Source: Methanolobus psychrotolerans (GTDB lineage Archaea; Halobacteriota; Methanosarcinia; Methanosarcinales; Methanosarcinaceae). Taken from it: a stretch of 64,000 nt of DNA. A program made the translations under genes and the position numbers. Below the pieces are notes generated by a model that saw nothing but the letters and a program-made list of their open reading frames with translations, was not told the origin of the DNA and searched no databases. The stretch's first letter is position 1. The number at the start of each line of letters is the position of its first letter. Shown in pieces: positions 18,938 through 28,263 of this stretch. Location of the stretch: assembly GCF_002243045.1 (NCBI RefSeq), contig NZ_MBKP01000019.1, positions 59,054 through 123,053 of the forward strand. The letters are read 5' to 3'.

Positions 18938-21900
18938 TCAATATTGTGATTCAAAATTATCATAAGCAACTGATTTTTCATCCCTTTCCCCAATCTTATC
19001 ACCAACTCCCTTTGGCCCAGGCCCTACTATTGTTGCTGCATATCCTGAAAATCTAAACTCAATTGGCTGGTTATCCCCGATATAAATATAGCCGCCCTCT
19101 TGGTCTTTTTCAGTAGGATGAACAATCCTGTCATCTGTACGAATATATGTTTGTGCATCATGGCCAAAATACGGATTGAACATACATTCGTTATCGTTAT
19201 CAATAATTTCAAAAGATTTGTATTCGCCCTTCACATCATACTCCCACACATTCACAGTACACACCCAGTGCGGCGGAATCACCGGCAACCCACATGGAAC
19301 AAGCTTCATAGACTTCTGTAACCTCTTTTCCATCTTCTCAGCAAGTTGCCCTGTCAGCTTCTCACTTGATTCGTCAAGCTTTTTCTGTAATTCTGTATTT
19401 ATATTTACAAAGCACTCATCAATGCTTTCCTGACACATCTTTACAGCCTCGCACACTCCATCTACCACAGCTATCCGCAGGTCTGCTTCCAGACGATACA
19501 ACACTGCATCCATCTCATTAGAAGCTACACTGGGATTATCGTTTCTGATCTTATCACTTATCAGGACAAGTATCTCTTCCTGAAGAGTGTTATCTGCTAC
19601 CATATTTACGAGTTCTTCATCAGAAAGAGTGTAAAGGTAAGTCTCAGTTATCAGAATGACTTCTGAACTGCTTATCCAGATACCCAGAACCGGGTCCTTT
19701 GCAACTTCATCAGCTACCATATCCGGGACCTGTTGCCTTATACTTGAGCCATATTCACTCATCAGCCTTGTGCGGTTCTGTTCAATGAGTGTAGTATCTG
19801 CCGACATACCACCCATGGCAAGTTCAGTACTCTGTATCTGGATATCTGCCATAAGAGAATCCACTTCAGCATTCATGTCCGAAATACTCTGGCTCATGGA
19901 TTGGGATATTACATCTTTCAGGGGTTCAGAAGCAGCAGCAAGCATTCTTGCAATATCATCACCTATCCCCGTGGAGAATACACAGACATTGCGCACAGCC
20001 AGAGGATACACTTCCTTACCATTGGCTTCATCGACCCATTTATACTGGCTTTGCAGGTCAAACTCGGGATCATGGTAGAGGTAATCAGGGTACTGGTCAA
20101 CTACAAGAGTGATGTTTTCGGTCCAGTTGTATTTGCTGCCAGGGAGACCTTCAACCTTCATTGTTTCGATGATGCCCATTTCAGCGGCAAGGGCTGTGGA
20201 TGCTTTATCCATGGCAGGGTTGTTGAAGAGTACGTCGGTGGAAATCTTGTTCTTAACAAGATCCAGAATGGAGTGGCCCTGCTCCCTGGTAAATGAATCG
20301 TCTATGTAATCCTCAAATGAGCCTTCTACATTTTTATTTCTCTCCCTGAGCTCCTTGAGCAAGTAGTTGTAGGCTTCATTCTTTGCGATAGCACGACTGG
20401 CATCACTACTTGTATTGAACTGATCCCCATTCATGTACTGGGTCTGTCCGATGAAGGATTCACGCTTTGTTGTTTCTGCCATCTCTGCGGCAAGGTCAAG
20501 AGATGCTTCCTGTATCAGCGTGGTAGGGTTCTTACCAAGGTTCTCTCCTAGCAGAGATACCTCCCTGGCCGGGTTATTGGTGTTAATGGCGTCGAACATA
20601 TCCCCCATTTCTCTGGTCATTTCAGAATGAAGCCATTCCGGGACATCACAATATACCTTTTCCACGGGGAGAAGCGTCCCGTTCGTGTAGACAAGGTAGT
20701 TACCCTGGATAATGCGTAGTTTAGGTAAGAATTCCTGTTCACGGTACTTATCTGCTGCATCACTGCAGTCATTATCATTTTCCGCAATGCCATTGACAGT
20801 GACAGTGGTAGTTTTGTAATCGTTGCTACTTCCGGCATCATAGGAACTAATGCCTGTGTAGCCTCCTGAAGGGAGAAACTGATGATAGACAATACTTAAG
20901 TTCTCTGTCTCGGTCCGGGCATGAGATACCTTTTCATAATCTGTAAGGGGATAATTGGTCCGTGAGCCGGAAGAGTCACCACTATAATGATTCCACCCAG
21001 TGGGACTGAAAGTCTTGTATGACCAGTGATAGGTGTAATAGATATCCCATCGTGTTTTTATCCTGAATTTAATGTTGTATGTTACTTTCCAGTTGAAACT
21101 ATGGTCTTCATTTAATAGATATCCGTCTGTACGTTCAATATTATGTACAGTATCATTTCCAAGGTATTCATAAGTAGTATCCACTCCCTCACAGACTATA
21201 TCCGTAGATACATGATCCACCCTCACAGATTTGTAGTACCATTTGTGAGATGATGCATCGATATTGACCTTGTGAGCCACATCCAGCATGCCACTGAAAT
21301 TGTAATCTGGTGTCAGGGCACAGGTATGTGAAATAGTGACAGGATAGTGTGCTGTCCATTTGACATCTTTACCTGTTTTTGATGTTCCCCCCTGATATGT
21401 AGCGGATCCATAACTGGTCGGACCTACCTTTAGATCATAAGGAGTTGCAACATTGAATCCATCCCTGAAAACCTGCCCCTGTATGTTAGCACTGTAGACC
21501 TCGTGGCTCACCTTATGTATAAGATCCGGCTGATATTCATCCCATTTTTCGTCGTTGTAGACCCAGTTGCTATACACTTCATTTGTAAAATTGGAAACCG
21601 AAACCACGATCTTGGAAGTATTTGCCACTTCTTCTATAGTAGTATTTGCATCCTTCATGGATTCGTTAATTCCGCTGGATACGCTGATGTTAAATGAACC
21701 AGCCTCTGAGAGTTGATCATATGTGGCACTCAGATTGTTTTCTTTGTAACCCTCATAGTTACTCGTATCACTTTTGACATCACTGTACAGAACTTTCCCA
21801 TTGTAGTAAGTTGTATAAGTGAGGGCCCATGGGTCCACAGAATCAAAGACACGTTTCTGGGCATAAAGAGCCCCGGCATTCACTGAAGCAGACAACGATG

Positions 21901-22987
21901 GACCTGTCACGATGTTCAGCGGACCATTCAGGTAATGCTGCCATGGACCATATGTAAAAGTCCTGATATTGGTGGTGCCAAGCACAATGTCCGATGTCAC
22001 ACCGCCATTAAGTTCCCTTTCATATTCATTCACCAGCTCTTCGAGCAAAGGCTCTCTGGAAGTGATAAGAGCCGTCACATCCATGGAATAGTTTATGGAA
22101 GTGTTTTTGGTAAGGTCCACAAGGGTGCAATTCAAATCCTCAACGGTCATAGTATAATATATAGGATAACCGGGGTCATCAGATGTGGACCTTGAAATCT
22201 CCCTATTCAAAGTTCCGTTTATCTTATCTATCCTTATCTGGGAAGGGGCGACATCCGGCTCCACATTGATTGCATAGTTGTTGAAAGTATGCTGGTTTGC
22301 CTGATAATTTGTCCTCAGGTACTCATTGAAGTACTCTGCAGTTATATCCTTCAGGGGACTACTGCCTACATGAAACCAGTTTACTGCTTTAGTTTCATTA
22401 TCACATTCCATTATTAGATAGGTATATCCATATTCCGCATTTGCAGGAATAACGATTTGTTCCTCAAAGCTGGAACTGGTCCAGAATGAACTGGCAAAAG
22501 TATAGTCTATAGTCTGATAAACTGTACCAGAGTTACTTTTTACAATAAGGGTCCTTTGTTTGCCGATTATGGAATAGGCAATTTTGTTAAGGGCGTTAGA
22601 AGGGAGGTTCACAGATACCCAGAGAGTATCACCAGGTTCAGCATTCCGACAATCAGGAGCTACGGTAAAACCATCCGATTCCATAGATTCATATGCCAGG
22701 TTTTCAGGCTTTATGACCGGATGTTCACCATGCCATACTAGAGCCTCCATTCCTGCATAGTTTAAACAGCGTGCAAGATCAGCAGATGCAAGCTCAACAG
22801 CTGTTTTTTCTATATCATTAGTATCGGTGGTATAGATGATCTCAGCCAATTCATAATCAGTCTTTGCAATGTATACCGATGCCATTACGGCAAAAAGAAG
22901 CATGAGCATACCAATGACCGCAAAAGGAATATAAGCCCGGGTATCCTGGCTGAAGCAACATTTTTTGTTCGCGGGATCTGATTTCAT
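18938..22987 (-). CDS. Large membrane-anchored extracellular protein, pilin-like N-terminus
   Basis: 1349-aa protein with one membrane segment near residues 20-40 (IPFAVIGMLMLLFAVMAS), preceded by the charged motif QDTRA at 14-18. The rest is predicted extracellular. It is rich in Asn-x-Ser/Thr sites, Tyr and Ser/Thr, with a long helical region rich in Glu, Ser and Met (roughly 800-1230) and a beta-rich end. It resembles a haloarchaeal group of anchored proteins with a DDRGRxPFALxGV-like N-terminus encoded beside type IV pilus genes (recalled, not searched). The start is ATG 22987 with AAGGTC upstream. Possible role: tip or scaffold component of a pilus-like structure with the four proteins beyond hisS. 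No enzyme motif is seen. Confidence 0.6.
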   Translation of the reverse strand: MKSDPANKKCCFSQDTRAYIPFAVIGMLMLLFAVMASVYIAKTDYELAEIIYTTDTNDIEKTAVELASADLARCLNYAGMEALVWHGEHPVIKPENLAYESMESDGFTVAPDCRNAEPGDTLWVSVNLPSNALNKIAYSIIGKQRTLIVKSNSGTVYQTIDYTFASSFWTSSSFEEQIVIPANAEYGYTYLIMECDNETKAVNWFHVGSSPLKDITAEYFNEYLRTNYQANQHTFNNYAINVEPDVAPSQIRIDKINGTLNREISRSTSDDPGYPIYYTMTVEDLNCTLVDLTKNTSINYSMDVTALITSREPLLEELVNEYERELNGGVTSDIVLGTTNIRTFTYGPWQHYLNGPLNIVTGPSLSASVNAGALYAQKRVFDSVDPWALTYTTYYNGKVLYSDVKSDTSNYEGYKENNLSATYDQLSEAGSFNISVSSGINESMKDANTTIEEVANTSKIVVSVSNFTNEVYSNWVYNDEKWDEYQPDLIHKVSHEVYSANIQGQVFRDGFNVATPYDLKVGPTSYGSATYQGGTSKTGKDVKWTAHYPVTISHTCALTPDYNFSGMLDVAHKVNIDASSHKWYYKSVRVDHVSTDIVCEGVDTTYEYLGNDTVHNIERTDGYLLNEDHSFNWKVTYNIKFRIKTRWDIYYTYHWSYKTFSPTGWNHYSGDSSGSRTNYPLTDYEKVSHARTETENLSIVYHQFLPSGGYTGISSYDAGSSNDYKTTTVTVNGIAENDNDCSDAADKYREQEFLPKLRIIQGNYLVYTNGTLLPVEKVYCDVPEWLHSEMTREMGDMFDAINTNNPAREVSLLGENLGKNPTTLIQEASLDLAAEMAETTKRESFIGQTQYMNGDQFNTSSDASRAIAKNEAYNYLLKELRERNKNVEGSFEDYIDDSFTREQGHSILDLVKNKISTDVLFNNPAMDKASTALAAEMGIIETMKVEGLPGSKYNWTENITLVVDQYPDYLYHDPEFDLQSQYKWVDEANGKEVYPLAVRNVCVFSTGIGDDIARMLAAASEPLKDVISQSMSQSISDMNAEVDSLMADIQIQSTELAMGGMSADTTLIEQNRTRLMSEYGSSIRQQVPDMVADEVAKDPVLGIWISSSEVILITETYLYTLSDEELVNMVADNTLQEEILVLISDKIRNDNPSVASNEMDAVLYRLEADLRIAVVDGVCEAVKMCQESIDECFVNINTELQKKLDESSEKLTGQLAEKMEKRLQKSMKLVPCGLPVIPPHWVCTVNVWEYDVKGEYKSFEIIDNDNECMFNPYFGHDAQTYIRTDDRIVHPTEKDQEGGYIYIGDNQPIEFRFSGYAATIVGPGPKGVGDKIGERDEKSVAYDNFESQY

Positions 22988-23356
22988 AAACTGACCTTTT
23001 GGCGTTAATATAAACGAAGCAGGACTGGACAGAAGAATATATAAACTTTGTTATTTTGTTCTTTTTTAATCAAAAATTTATAATCCAATTACAATATTCG
23101 TTCATCTTAAATATAAACAAAAATAATCGAGCATTTCAGTTAAGTACGCTCTATTTCTGCAGAATATATTGTAGGATAGTAACAGACAGGACCCAAATGT
23201 CCAAAATGTTCAAATCACCAGATAGAAGTGAAAACTAATCGAAACTGTAAAATATACTCCATTTATACTACCAGACATACTTGATTAAAAATACATGAAC
23301 AGCTATTCAAACAATTATCTTTCAGCACATAATTCATATTATTAGGTTGACCAAAA
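22988..23356. other. Divergent promoter region between the surface gene and hisS
   Basis: About 370 AT-rich bases between divergent genes. Several TATA-like runs occur on both strands (for example ATATATAAAC near 23036-23045, read leftward as a T/A-rich box). The last 15 bases hold the hisS ribosome site AGGTTGA. No coding sequence or repeat was found. Confidence 0.5.
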
Positions 23357-24625
23357 ATGAAAATAAGCAAACCACGAGGAACACGTGATTTCCTCCCAGA
23401 GGATACAAAGCAAAGAAGGCATGTAGAGAACATATTACGCCAGATTGTCAGGAACTGGGGATTCAACGAGATAATTACTCCCACATTCGAGAGCCTAGAA
23501 CTTTTCACACTCAAATCCGGTGAGGGGATAATAGGAGAACTCTACAACTTCACTGACAAAGGAGACAGGGAAATGACCCTACGTCCGGAACTGACAGCTC
23601 CGGTCATGAGAATGTATGTCAATGAAATGCAGGCATACCAGCAACCATTGAAGTTATTCTATTTTGAGAACTGCTTCAGGTATGAGAGGCCACAGAAAGG
23701 ACGTTTCAGGGAATTCTGGCAGTTTGGCGTGGAACTCATTGGCAGCAACAAAGCAGATGCTGATGCCGAAGTTATCGCACTGGCGACATATATGCTGAAA
23801 GCTGTGGGCATTAAAGGTGACCTTCACGTCAATAACCTGGGAGTGATAAGACATCTCCTTAACATCCTGGAAACCGAACACCAGAGCAAAATAATGAGGC
23901 TTGTTGACAAAAAAGATGACATTGGACTCAATGACTTCCTCGAGGAAATTGATGCACCTGCTGATTTGCGTATGAAACTTCTTGAACTGATATGCCTTAC
24001 CGGAGATGAAGCGATTTCAAATGCAAAGGAACTTGTGGGTGAAATCCCTGAAATTCAAAGATTCCAGGAACTATTGACACTTCTGGATACCTATGGAGTT
24101 GAATATACTATTGATTTTGGCATCGCCAGAGGACTTGACTACTACACAGGCACGGTTTTTGAAATATATGCAGAAGGACTCGGTGCCCAGAACCAGGTTT
24201 GCGGAGGAGGTTCATACCAGCTTATTAAGCTTTTTGGCGGCGGGGATGTACCATCAACAGGATTTGGCCTTGGATTTGACAGAATAATGGAAGTCTGTGA
24301 GATAGAAGCACCTGATGACAAGCCGATTGTCATTATCGCAAAGGACAGCACTCGTCTTGAGGCCGTGAAAACTTCCATAAAACTCAGGCCACACATGCCA
24401 GTCTACAATGACCTGATGAAAAGAAACTTCAAGGCACAGCTGACCTACGCTAACAACATCGGTGCCAACCACGTAATAATAATAGGTGAACAGGAAGTTG
24501 AGGCTGGAAAAGTCACCCTGAAAAATATGAATAGCGGTGAGCAGGAACTTCTGACCATCGAAGAGGTCATCCTGAAACTTGGAAAAAATAATGATACCAT
24601 CCCTGAGAAGAATAAAAAAAGATGA
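23357..24625 (+). CDS. hisS: Histidyl-tRNA synthetase
   Basis: Class II synthetase charging tRNA-His. Motif 1 is in the [11 protein letters not shown] / [18 protein letters not shown] region, motif 2 in [23 protein letters not shown], and the HisRS signatures are [14 protein letters not shown] and [28 protein letters not shown]. The C-terminal anticodon-binding domain contains [20 protein letters not shown]-like sequence. The 422-aa length is normal. The start is ATG 23357 behind AGGTTGA. Its last 35 bases overlap the first pilin-like gene, so hisS probably heads that transcript although it is functionally unrelated. Confidence 0.97.
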   Translation: MKISKPRGTRDFLPEDTKQRRHVENILRQIVRNWGFNEIITPTFESLELFTLKSGEGIIGELYNFTDKGDREMTLRPELTAPVMRMYVNEMQAYQQPLKLFYFENCFRYERPQKGRFREFWQFGVELIGSNKADADAEVIALATYMLKAVGIKGDLHVNNLGVIRHLLNILETEHQSKIMRLVDKKDDIGLNDFLEEIDAPADLRMKLLELICLTGDEAISNAKELVGEIPEIQRFQELLTLLDTYGVEYTIDFGIARGLDYYTGTVFEIYAEGLGAQNQVCGGGSYQLIKLFGGGDVPSTGFGLGFDRIMEVCEIEAPDDKPIVIIAKDSTRLEAVKTSIKLRPHMPVYNDLMKRNFKAQLTYANNIGANHVIIIGEQEVEAGKVTLKNMNSGEQELLTIEEVILKLGKNNDTIPEKNKKR

Positions 24626-25082
24626 AAGGGCAGCAGATGCCCTTCCCATGAGAATGGTAGTTGCAGCCATATCTATAGGAACATTACTGCTTCTGCTGTC
24701 AACCGGAATTTATTCACTTATGGAAAAAGAGGAGATATATGCTGCTCAAGCTGTTATTTCAAAGATAGAGTCCCATGCTGACCAGATGGCCTCCATGGGG
24801 GCAGGCAGCAATGTAACGCTTGACATAGACATTCCATCAAATACAAACCTTGTAATGGGAGCCATACCCGGGAAAGAGAATGAATGGCCCTCCGATGCCC
24901 ATAACTACTACTTAGAGATCAATGGCAAGCAGATAACAGAAGAATCTGTTGCATATTATTCTAATGATACACTTGACGGATGTGTTGTTCTGAGTCCCGG
25001 ACCTCACATAATAATTCTGAAAAGTGTTCGCGATAAAAATGGAAAAATTTTTATTACACTTGATGATAAGTCGCAATTGTAA
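24591..25082 (+). CDS. Pilin-like single-TM protein 1 (DERA motif)
   Basis: 163-aa protein: short basic N-terminus, motif KKDERAAD at residues 9-16, then a membrane helix (about 20-42, [19 protein letters not shown]) and a small extracellular domain with [14 protein letters not shown] and [15 protein letters not shown]. The layout matches haloarchaeal minor-pilin-like proteins with a similar charged motif before the helix. The start overlaps hisS; ATG 24591 is preferred to an upstream TTG at 24579. It ends with TAATG shared with the next gene, so translation is coupled. Role: probable minor subunit of a pilus-like or secretion assembly; this is inference. Confidence 0.6.
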   Translation: MIPSLRRIKKDERAADALPMRMVVAAISIGTLLLLLSTGIYSLMEKEEIYAAQAVISKIESHADQMASMGAGSNVTLDIDIPSNTNLVMGAIPGKENEWPSDAHNYYLEINGKQITEESVAYYSNDTLDGCVVLSPGPHIIILKSVRDKNGKIFITLDDKSQL

Positions 25083-25738
25083 TGAAAAAACGAACTGAAG
25101 TTAAAACAACAATATCTGCTTTTTCAGTCAATACTAAAGAACTGACTGGCGACAATAGTGCATGGACAGATCTTATACTTTCAAAAACAGCACTTGTTTT
25201 TGCAACTGTGGTTGTCCTTGCAGCAGTATACAGTCTAGCTGCCAGTTCCTCTGACATCGTCAAAAAGAATGAGCTGGAAGTAATAACACTTGACCTGACA
25301 TCAAACATTGATTCAATTGGGAGCATTCATTCAAATACAGATAAGCCAGCGACAATATATTTTTTTGATACATCTTCACGACAATTGATTGACAATAGCA
25401 AATTGAAGATTTCAGTTTCAGGAGAATATGTAAGTAGCACTTTTGCAGACAACGGACGAAATATGTCCGCAGTCAGAACGCTTAGCTACAGGACACTCCC
25501 ATTTAGTCCTGATGAATTCAGAAACATGCTCAACGGAAAATTTGCTGCCGATGGAAACATCAACCATCCAGTTCATTCGTTATTCCCATACACGGATGTA
25601 ACTGACTTTTTGGCTATTGCAGCAGCAGATGACCTTAGTTTGAACACAAGTAAAGGGGTACGCATTGAAAAGACATCAGTGTTCGTAACAGACGGAAACG
25701 AGGTGAATGAACTTGAATATATCCTCGTTTACCAGTGA
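25082..25738 (+). CDS. Pilin-like single-TM protein 2 (DNSA motif)
   Basis: 218-aa protein with a longer cytoplasmic N-terminus (about 27 residues, basic), the motif GDNSAW at 23-28 and a membrane helix around 35-53 (ALVFATVVVLAAVYSLAAS). A beta-rich extracellular part follows. It starts one base into the stop codon of the previous gene (TAATG), and its 3' end overlaps the next gene by 32 bases. No recognised enzyme domain is present. It is tied to its neighbours by gene order and by the Asp-x-x-Ala motif. Confidence 0.58.
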   Translation: MKKRTEVKTTISAFSVNTKELTGDNSAWTDLILSKTALVFATVVVLAAVYSLAASSSDIVKKNELEVITLDLTSNIDSIGSIHSNTDKPATIYFFDTSSRQLIDNSKLKISVSGEYVSSTFADNGRNMSAVRTLSYRTLPFSPDEFRNMLNGKFAADGNINHPVHSLFPYTDVTDFLAIAAADDLSLNTSKGVRIEKTSVFVTDGNEVNELEYILVYQ

Positions 25739-26216
25739 CGAAAAAGCTTTCCTTGAACCTAACAATGATATAATAGTCACCGCTCTGGTAGTAATCGGAT
25801 TTGTAGTATTTGCAATGATCCTCTCAAAGACTTTCATTGCATTCAATGATAACTCACAGGCACTTGAAAACTATGAGCATGCTGCCATGATAGCAAAAGA
25901 CATTGCATCTTATCCGTCGCTCCAGGGAAGCAGGCCTGAATTAATTTCTGCGGAAGCACTTGACAGGATAGCAAGTCCTGTTGCAGATGAGGAACGCTAC
26001 TTATTATTCCATCATTTTTCTGCAAACATGGATTTTTATGTTGAAGCAGGGACTGATGATGGAAACTATAAATGGATCATTGAACAAGGAACCGTTTCCC
26101 AGCAAGGAAGGGATGTCATTGCAGCATCATTACCTGTTGTAATAGAACTTGGAAGCAATGCACGTTGTGTTCCCGGAACGATTACTGTGAAGATCATGCA
26201 GAACAAGTGGAAGTGA
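25707..26216 (+). CDS. Pilin-like single-TM protein 3 (DEKA motif)
   Basis: 169-aa protein beginning MNLNISSFTSDEKAFLEP; the DEKA motif is at residues 11-14, followed by a hydrophobic helix (about 22-45, IIVTALVVIGFVVFAMILSK). The extracellular region has alternating strands and ends with ARCVPGTITVKIMQNKW. The start is ATG 25707 with a good GAGGTGA site that lies inside the preceding gene, so the overlap is real. It is most likely a minor pseudopilin-like subunit. The family is unnamed to me. Confidence 0.58.
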   Translation: MNLNISSFTSDEKAFLEPNNDIIVTALVVIGFVVFAMILSKTFIAFNDNSQALENYEHAAMIAKDIASYPSLQGSRPELISAEALDRIASPVADEERYLLFHHFSANMDFYVEAGTDDGNYKWIIEQGTVSQQGRDVIAASLPVVIELGSNARCVPGTITVKIMQNKWK

Positions 26217-26248
26217 ACTAGACTGAAGATGGAAGAGAAGAGATTTAA

Positions 26249-27472
26249 ATGACATTAAATAGAAAACAGGGTAAGAATGACAACCGGAACATTGTATATA
26301 GTATATTAAGAGATGAGAATGCATTCTCATCGAGCATCGATGCCATCCTATTTCTGATATTGGTTTCCATTTCGGCGATCATTCTTATGCCTTCCATTGC
26401 TGCCGATGAACAATATCGTTCTGCAAGCTACATATCAGCACAGGACATGGATGCACGCCTCATGAACACCATTATGTGCAGCACGGTGGATGAATACGAG
26501 TACACATTAAAACCTACTGAATTAGCAGACATTGATGTAAACCTCTCGGAACATTCGATTCTGGAGAATGCTGAGAAGACCATGTTTACAAAGGAACAAC
26601 ATCATCGTACCTTTTCAGACCTGGTGGCTGAGAGTCTTGTAATGAACCTGTTCTTGGAGGAAAACAATACTATAAAAGTCCTCAATCCCATGACAGGAAT
26701 GCAAAGGATAGAAACAGAAAAAGTTATTGAAGCTCATCTTGAAAAGACTATAGGGAACAGATACAATTACAGATTCGAAGCCCACTGGGAGCCTGTTGTT
26801 GGATACGACATACAAAGTGAAATAATAATAGGAGAGAATGCACCGGTAAATGCCATTCGTCAAAAGGCGAGGATATCAATGCCAATGATATATCCGGTAA
26901 CAATGGAAGATGTATACCTACCATTCAACGAAAGTAGTATTTACAATGCTGTAAATTCCCTCGATCCTGATAAAGAACTGCATGAAATGTTCAACAACAG
27001 TATTGACATTGCATCCGGAGGATCTGCGGAGATGGTCACAGAGATTGTCTTTCCCTATGAATACCTGGAATCACTTAACAGCACGGAGATAAGTGTAAAC
27101 AGCGAGCAACTTGCATGTATTAGAGGACCTGCCGATATGAACTACAGCAGTCCTGTGATACAAAGTGCTCTTGGATGCATGAACTACACTGTAAACGGAC
27201 TTTATGGACTGGACATAAAACTTACTCAAGAAGAACAAAGCATCAGCCTTGATATTGTAGATACTGTTAAAATTAGTATTATGAACAGGAATATAGAAGT
27301 TATTTCAAATCACATAAAAGACAATTTGAATGATGATGTCAACCAGACAGTTGCACTTATGCGCAATGCCACAGATAACAGTACCAGATATGAGCTTGCC
27401 GATGAACAGCTTGGAGCAATATACAGGACAGCAAATCCGGCAGGTGCGGATATTGTACTTCTGCTCTGGTAA
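26249..27472 (+). CDS. Pilin-like single-TM protein 4, larger ectodomain (DENA motif)
   Basis: 407-aa protein with the motif RDENAF at 21-26 and a membrane helix (about 31-50, AILFLILVSISAIILMPSI). A long extracellular region contains QDMDARLMNTIMCSTVDEYEY, several Asn-glycosylation sequons and two or three cysteines. A second hydrophobic stretch is not obvious. The start is ATG 26249 after a purine-rich GAAGAGAAGAG. It is the last gene of the set, 32 bases after the previous stop. The ATPase and membrane platform of a pilus would have to be encoded elsewhere. Confidence 0.58.
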   Translation: MTLNRKQGKNDNRNIVYSILRDENAFSSSIDAILFLILVSISAIILMPSIAADEQYRSASYISAQDMDARLMNTIMCSTVDEYEYTLKPTELADIDVNLSEHSILENAEKTMFTKEQHHRTFSDLVAESLVMNLFLEENNTIKVLNPMTGMQRIETEKVIEAHLEKTIGNRYNYRFEAHWEPVVGYDIQSEIIIGENAPVNAIRQKARISMPMIYPVTMEDVYLPFNESSIYNAVNSLDPDKELHEMFNNSIDIASGGSAEMVTEIVFPYEYLESLNSTEISVNSEQLACIRGPADMNYSSPVIQSALGCMNYTVNGLYGLDIKLTQEEQSISLDIVDTVKISIMNRNIEVISNHIKDNLNDDVNQTVALMRNATDNSTRYELADEQLGAIYRTANPAGADIVLLLW

Positions 27473-27570
27473 GTATCGGGGACCTTTCACAAAAACAATT
27501 CCAACAATCACAACATATATATTATATGATGATATTCATAAGAACCACTTCGCCAATCATATTAACATTT

Positions 27571-27604
27571 TATCAGATTGACTCCCAAGTTCAACAATCT
27601 GATA
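27571..27604. repeat. Perfect 10-bp inverted repeat before rps15
   Basis: TATCAGATTG (27571-27580) and CAATCTGATA (27595-27604) are separated by 14 bases. It lies just upstream of the TATA-like CTATATCTTA of rps15. There is no T-tract after it, so an operator is as likely as a terminator of the pilin-like operon. Confidence 0.5.
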
Positions 27605-27607
27605 AGG

Positions 27608-27618
27608 ATCTATATCTT
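27608..27618 (+). promoter_or_regulatory. TATA box of rps15
   Basis: TCTATATCTTA lies 44-54 bases before the start codon; the expected transcript start is about 20 bases upstream of the strong GGAGGAATTC ribosome site. Confidence 0.45.
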
Positions 27619-27661
27619 AAACCTATAACAGATTCGATTTACAATTATCAGGAGGAATTCA

Positions 27662-28120
27662 ATGGCAAAAATGCACACCCGGAGAAAAGGGAACTCCGGA
27701 CCAACAAAGCCACTTCGTACCGAAGCACCGGCATGGTCCACAGTGACCAATGAAGAAGTGACAAAAGTAGTGACTGACATGTGGAGACAGGGTGTCAGTA
27801 CAAGTGAGATCGGTATGACACTCAGGGACAAATACGGCGTACCTGATGTCAAGATCGCTACAGGTAAAAAGATCACGCAGATACTTAGAGAGAATGGTGA
27901 GAAATTCGCTGTGCCTGAGGATCTGTACAACCTTATCGTAAAGGCAATCGGACTAAGGAAACACATGAACAACAATCACAAAGATGTTCACAACAAACGT
28001 TCCCTTCAGAATATTGAGTCCAAGATCAGGAGATTGGTCAAATATTATCAGTCTACAAAGATTCTGCCAGCTGACTGGAAATACAAGCCAGAGACAGCTG
28101 AAATGTTGATCACAAGATAA
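27662..28120 (+). CDS. rps15: 30S ribosomal protein S15 (uS15, archaeal)
   Basis: 152-aa archaeal S15, longer at the N-terminus than the bacterial protein. [17 protein letters not shown] opens it, the middle has [20 protein letters not shown], and the conserved 16S rRNA-binding core is [22 protein letters not shown]. The start is ATG 27662 behind AGGAGG. In many archaea S15 neighbours recJ and S3Ae; here a RecJ-like gene lies 6 kb downstream after the amino-sugar genes. A perfect hairpin terminator follows the gene, so it is monocistronic. Confidence 0.97.
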   Translation: MAKMHTRRKGNSGPTKPLRTEAPAWSTVTNEEVTKVVTDMWRQGVSTSEIGMTLRDKYGVPDVKIATGKKITQILRENGEKFAVPEDLYNLIVKAIGLRKHMNNNHKDVHNKRSLQNIESKIRRLVKYYQSTKILPADWKYKPETAEMLITR

Positions 28121-28135
28121 ACACGATTTGCAAAT

Positions 28136-28169
28136 GTTTGACCGTAAGGTCAAACCCATCTCTTTTTTT
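28136..28169 (+). terminator. Strong hairpin terminator of rps15
   Basis: GTTTGACC, loop GTAA, GGTCAAAC (8-bp perfect stem) followed within seven bases by a run of seven T residues. Confidence 0.85.
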
Positions 28170-28231
28170 AGTATTATTTCCCTTCGTTTAGACTATAGAA
28201 CTTCAGTTACTTCAAAATACCTAGAAGGTAA

Positions 28232-28240
28232 CTTATAAAT
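28232..28240 (+). promoter_or_regulatory. TATA box for the amino-sugar operon
   Basis: CTTATAAAT is centred about 28 bases before ATG 28264. That spacing predicts a transcript that begins at or next to the start codon (leaderless mRNA); no ribosome binding site is present there, which agrees. Confidence 0.55.
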
Positions 28241-28263
28241 TGTTTTAAAGAGCATTATATGCC

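Noticed and set aside
23203-23235. GTTCAAATC resembling a tRNA T-loop upstream of hisS
   Set aside because: No complementary stems or D-arm/anticodon arm around it.
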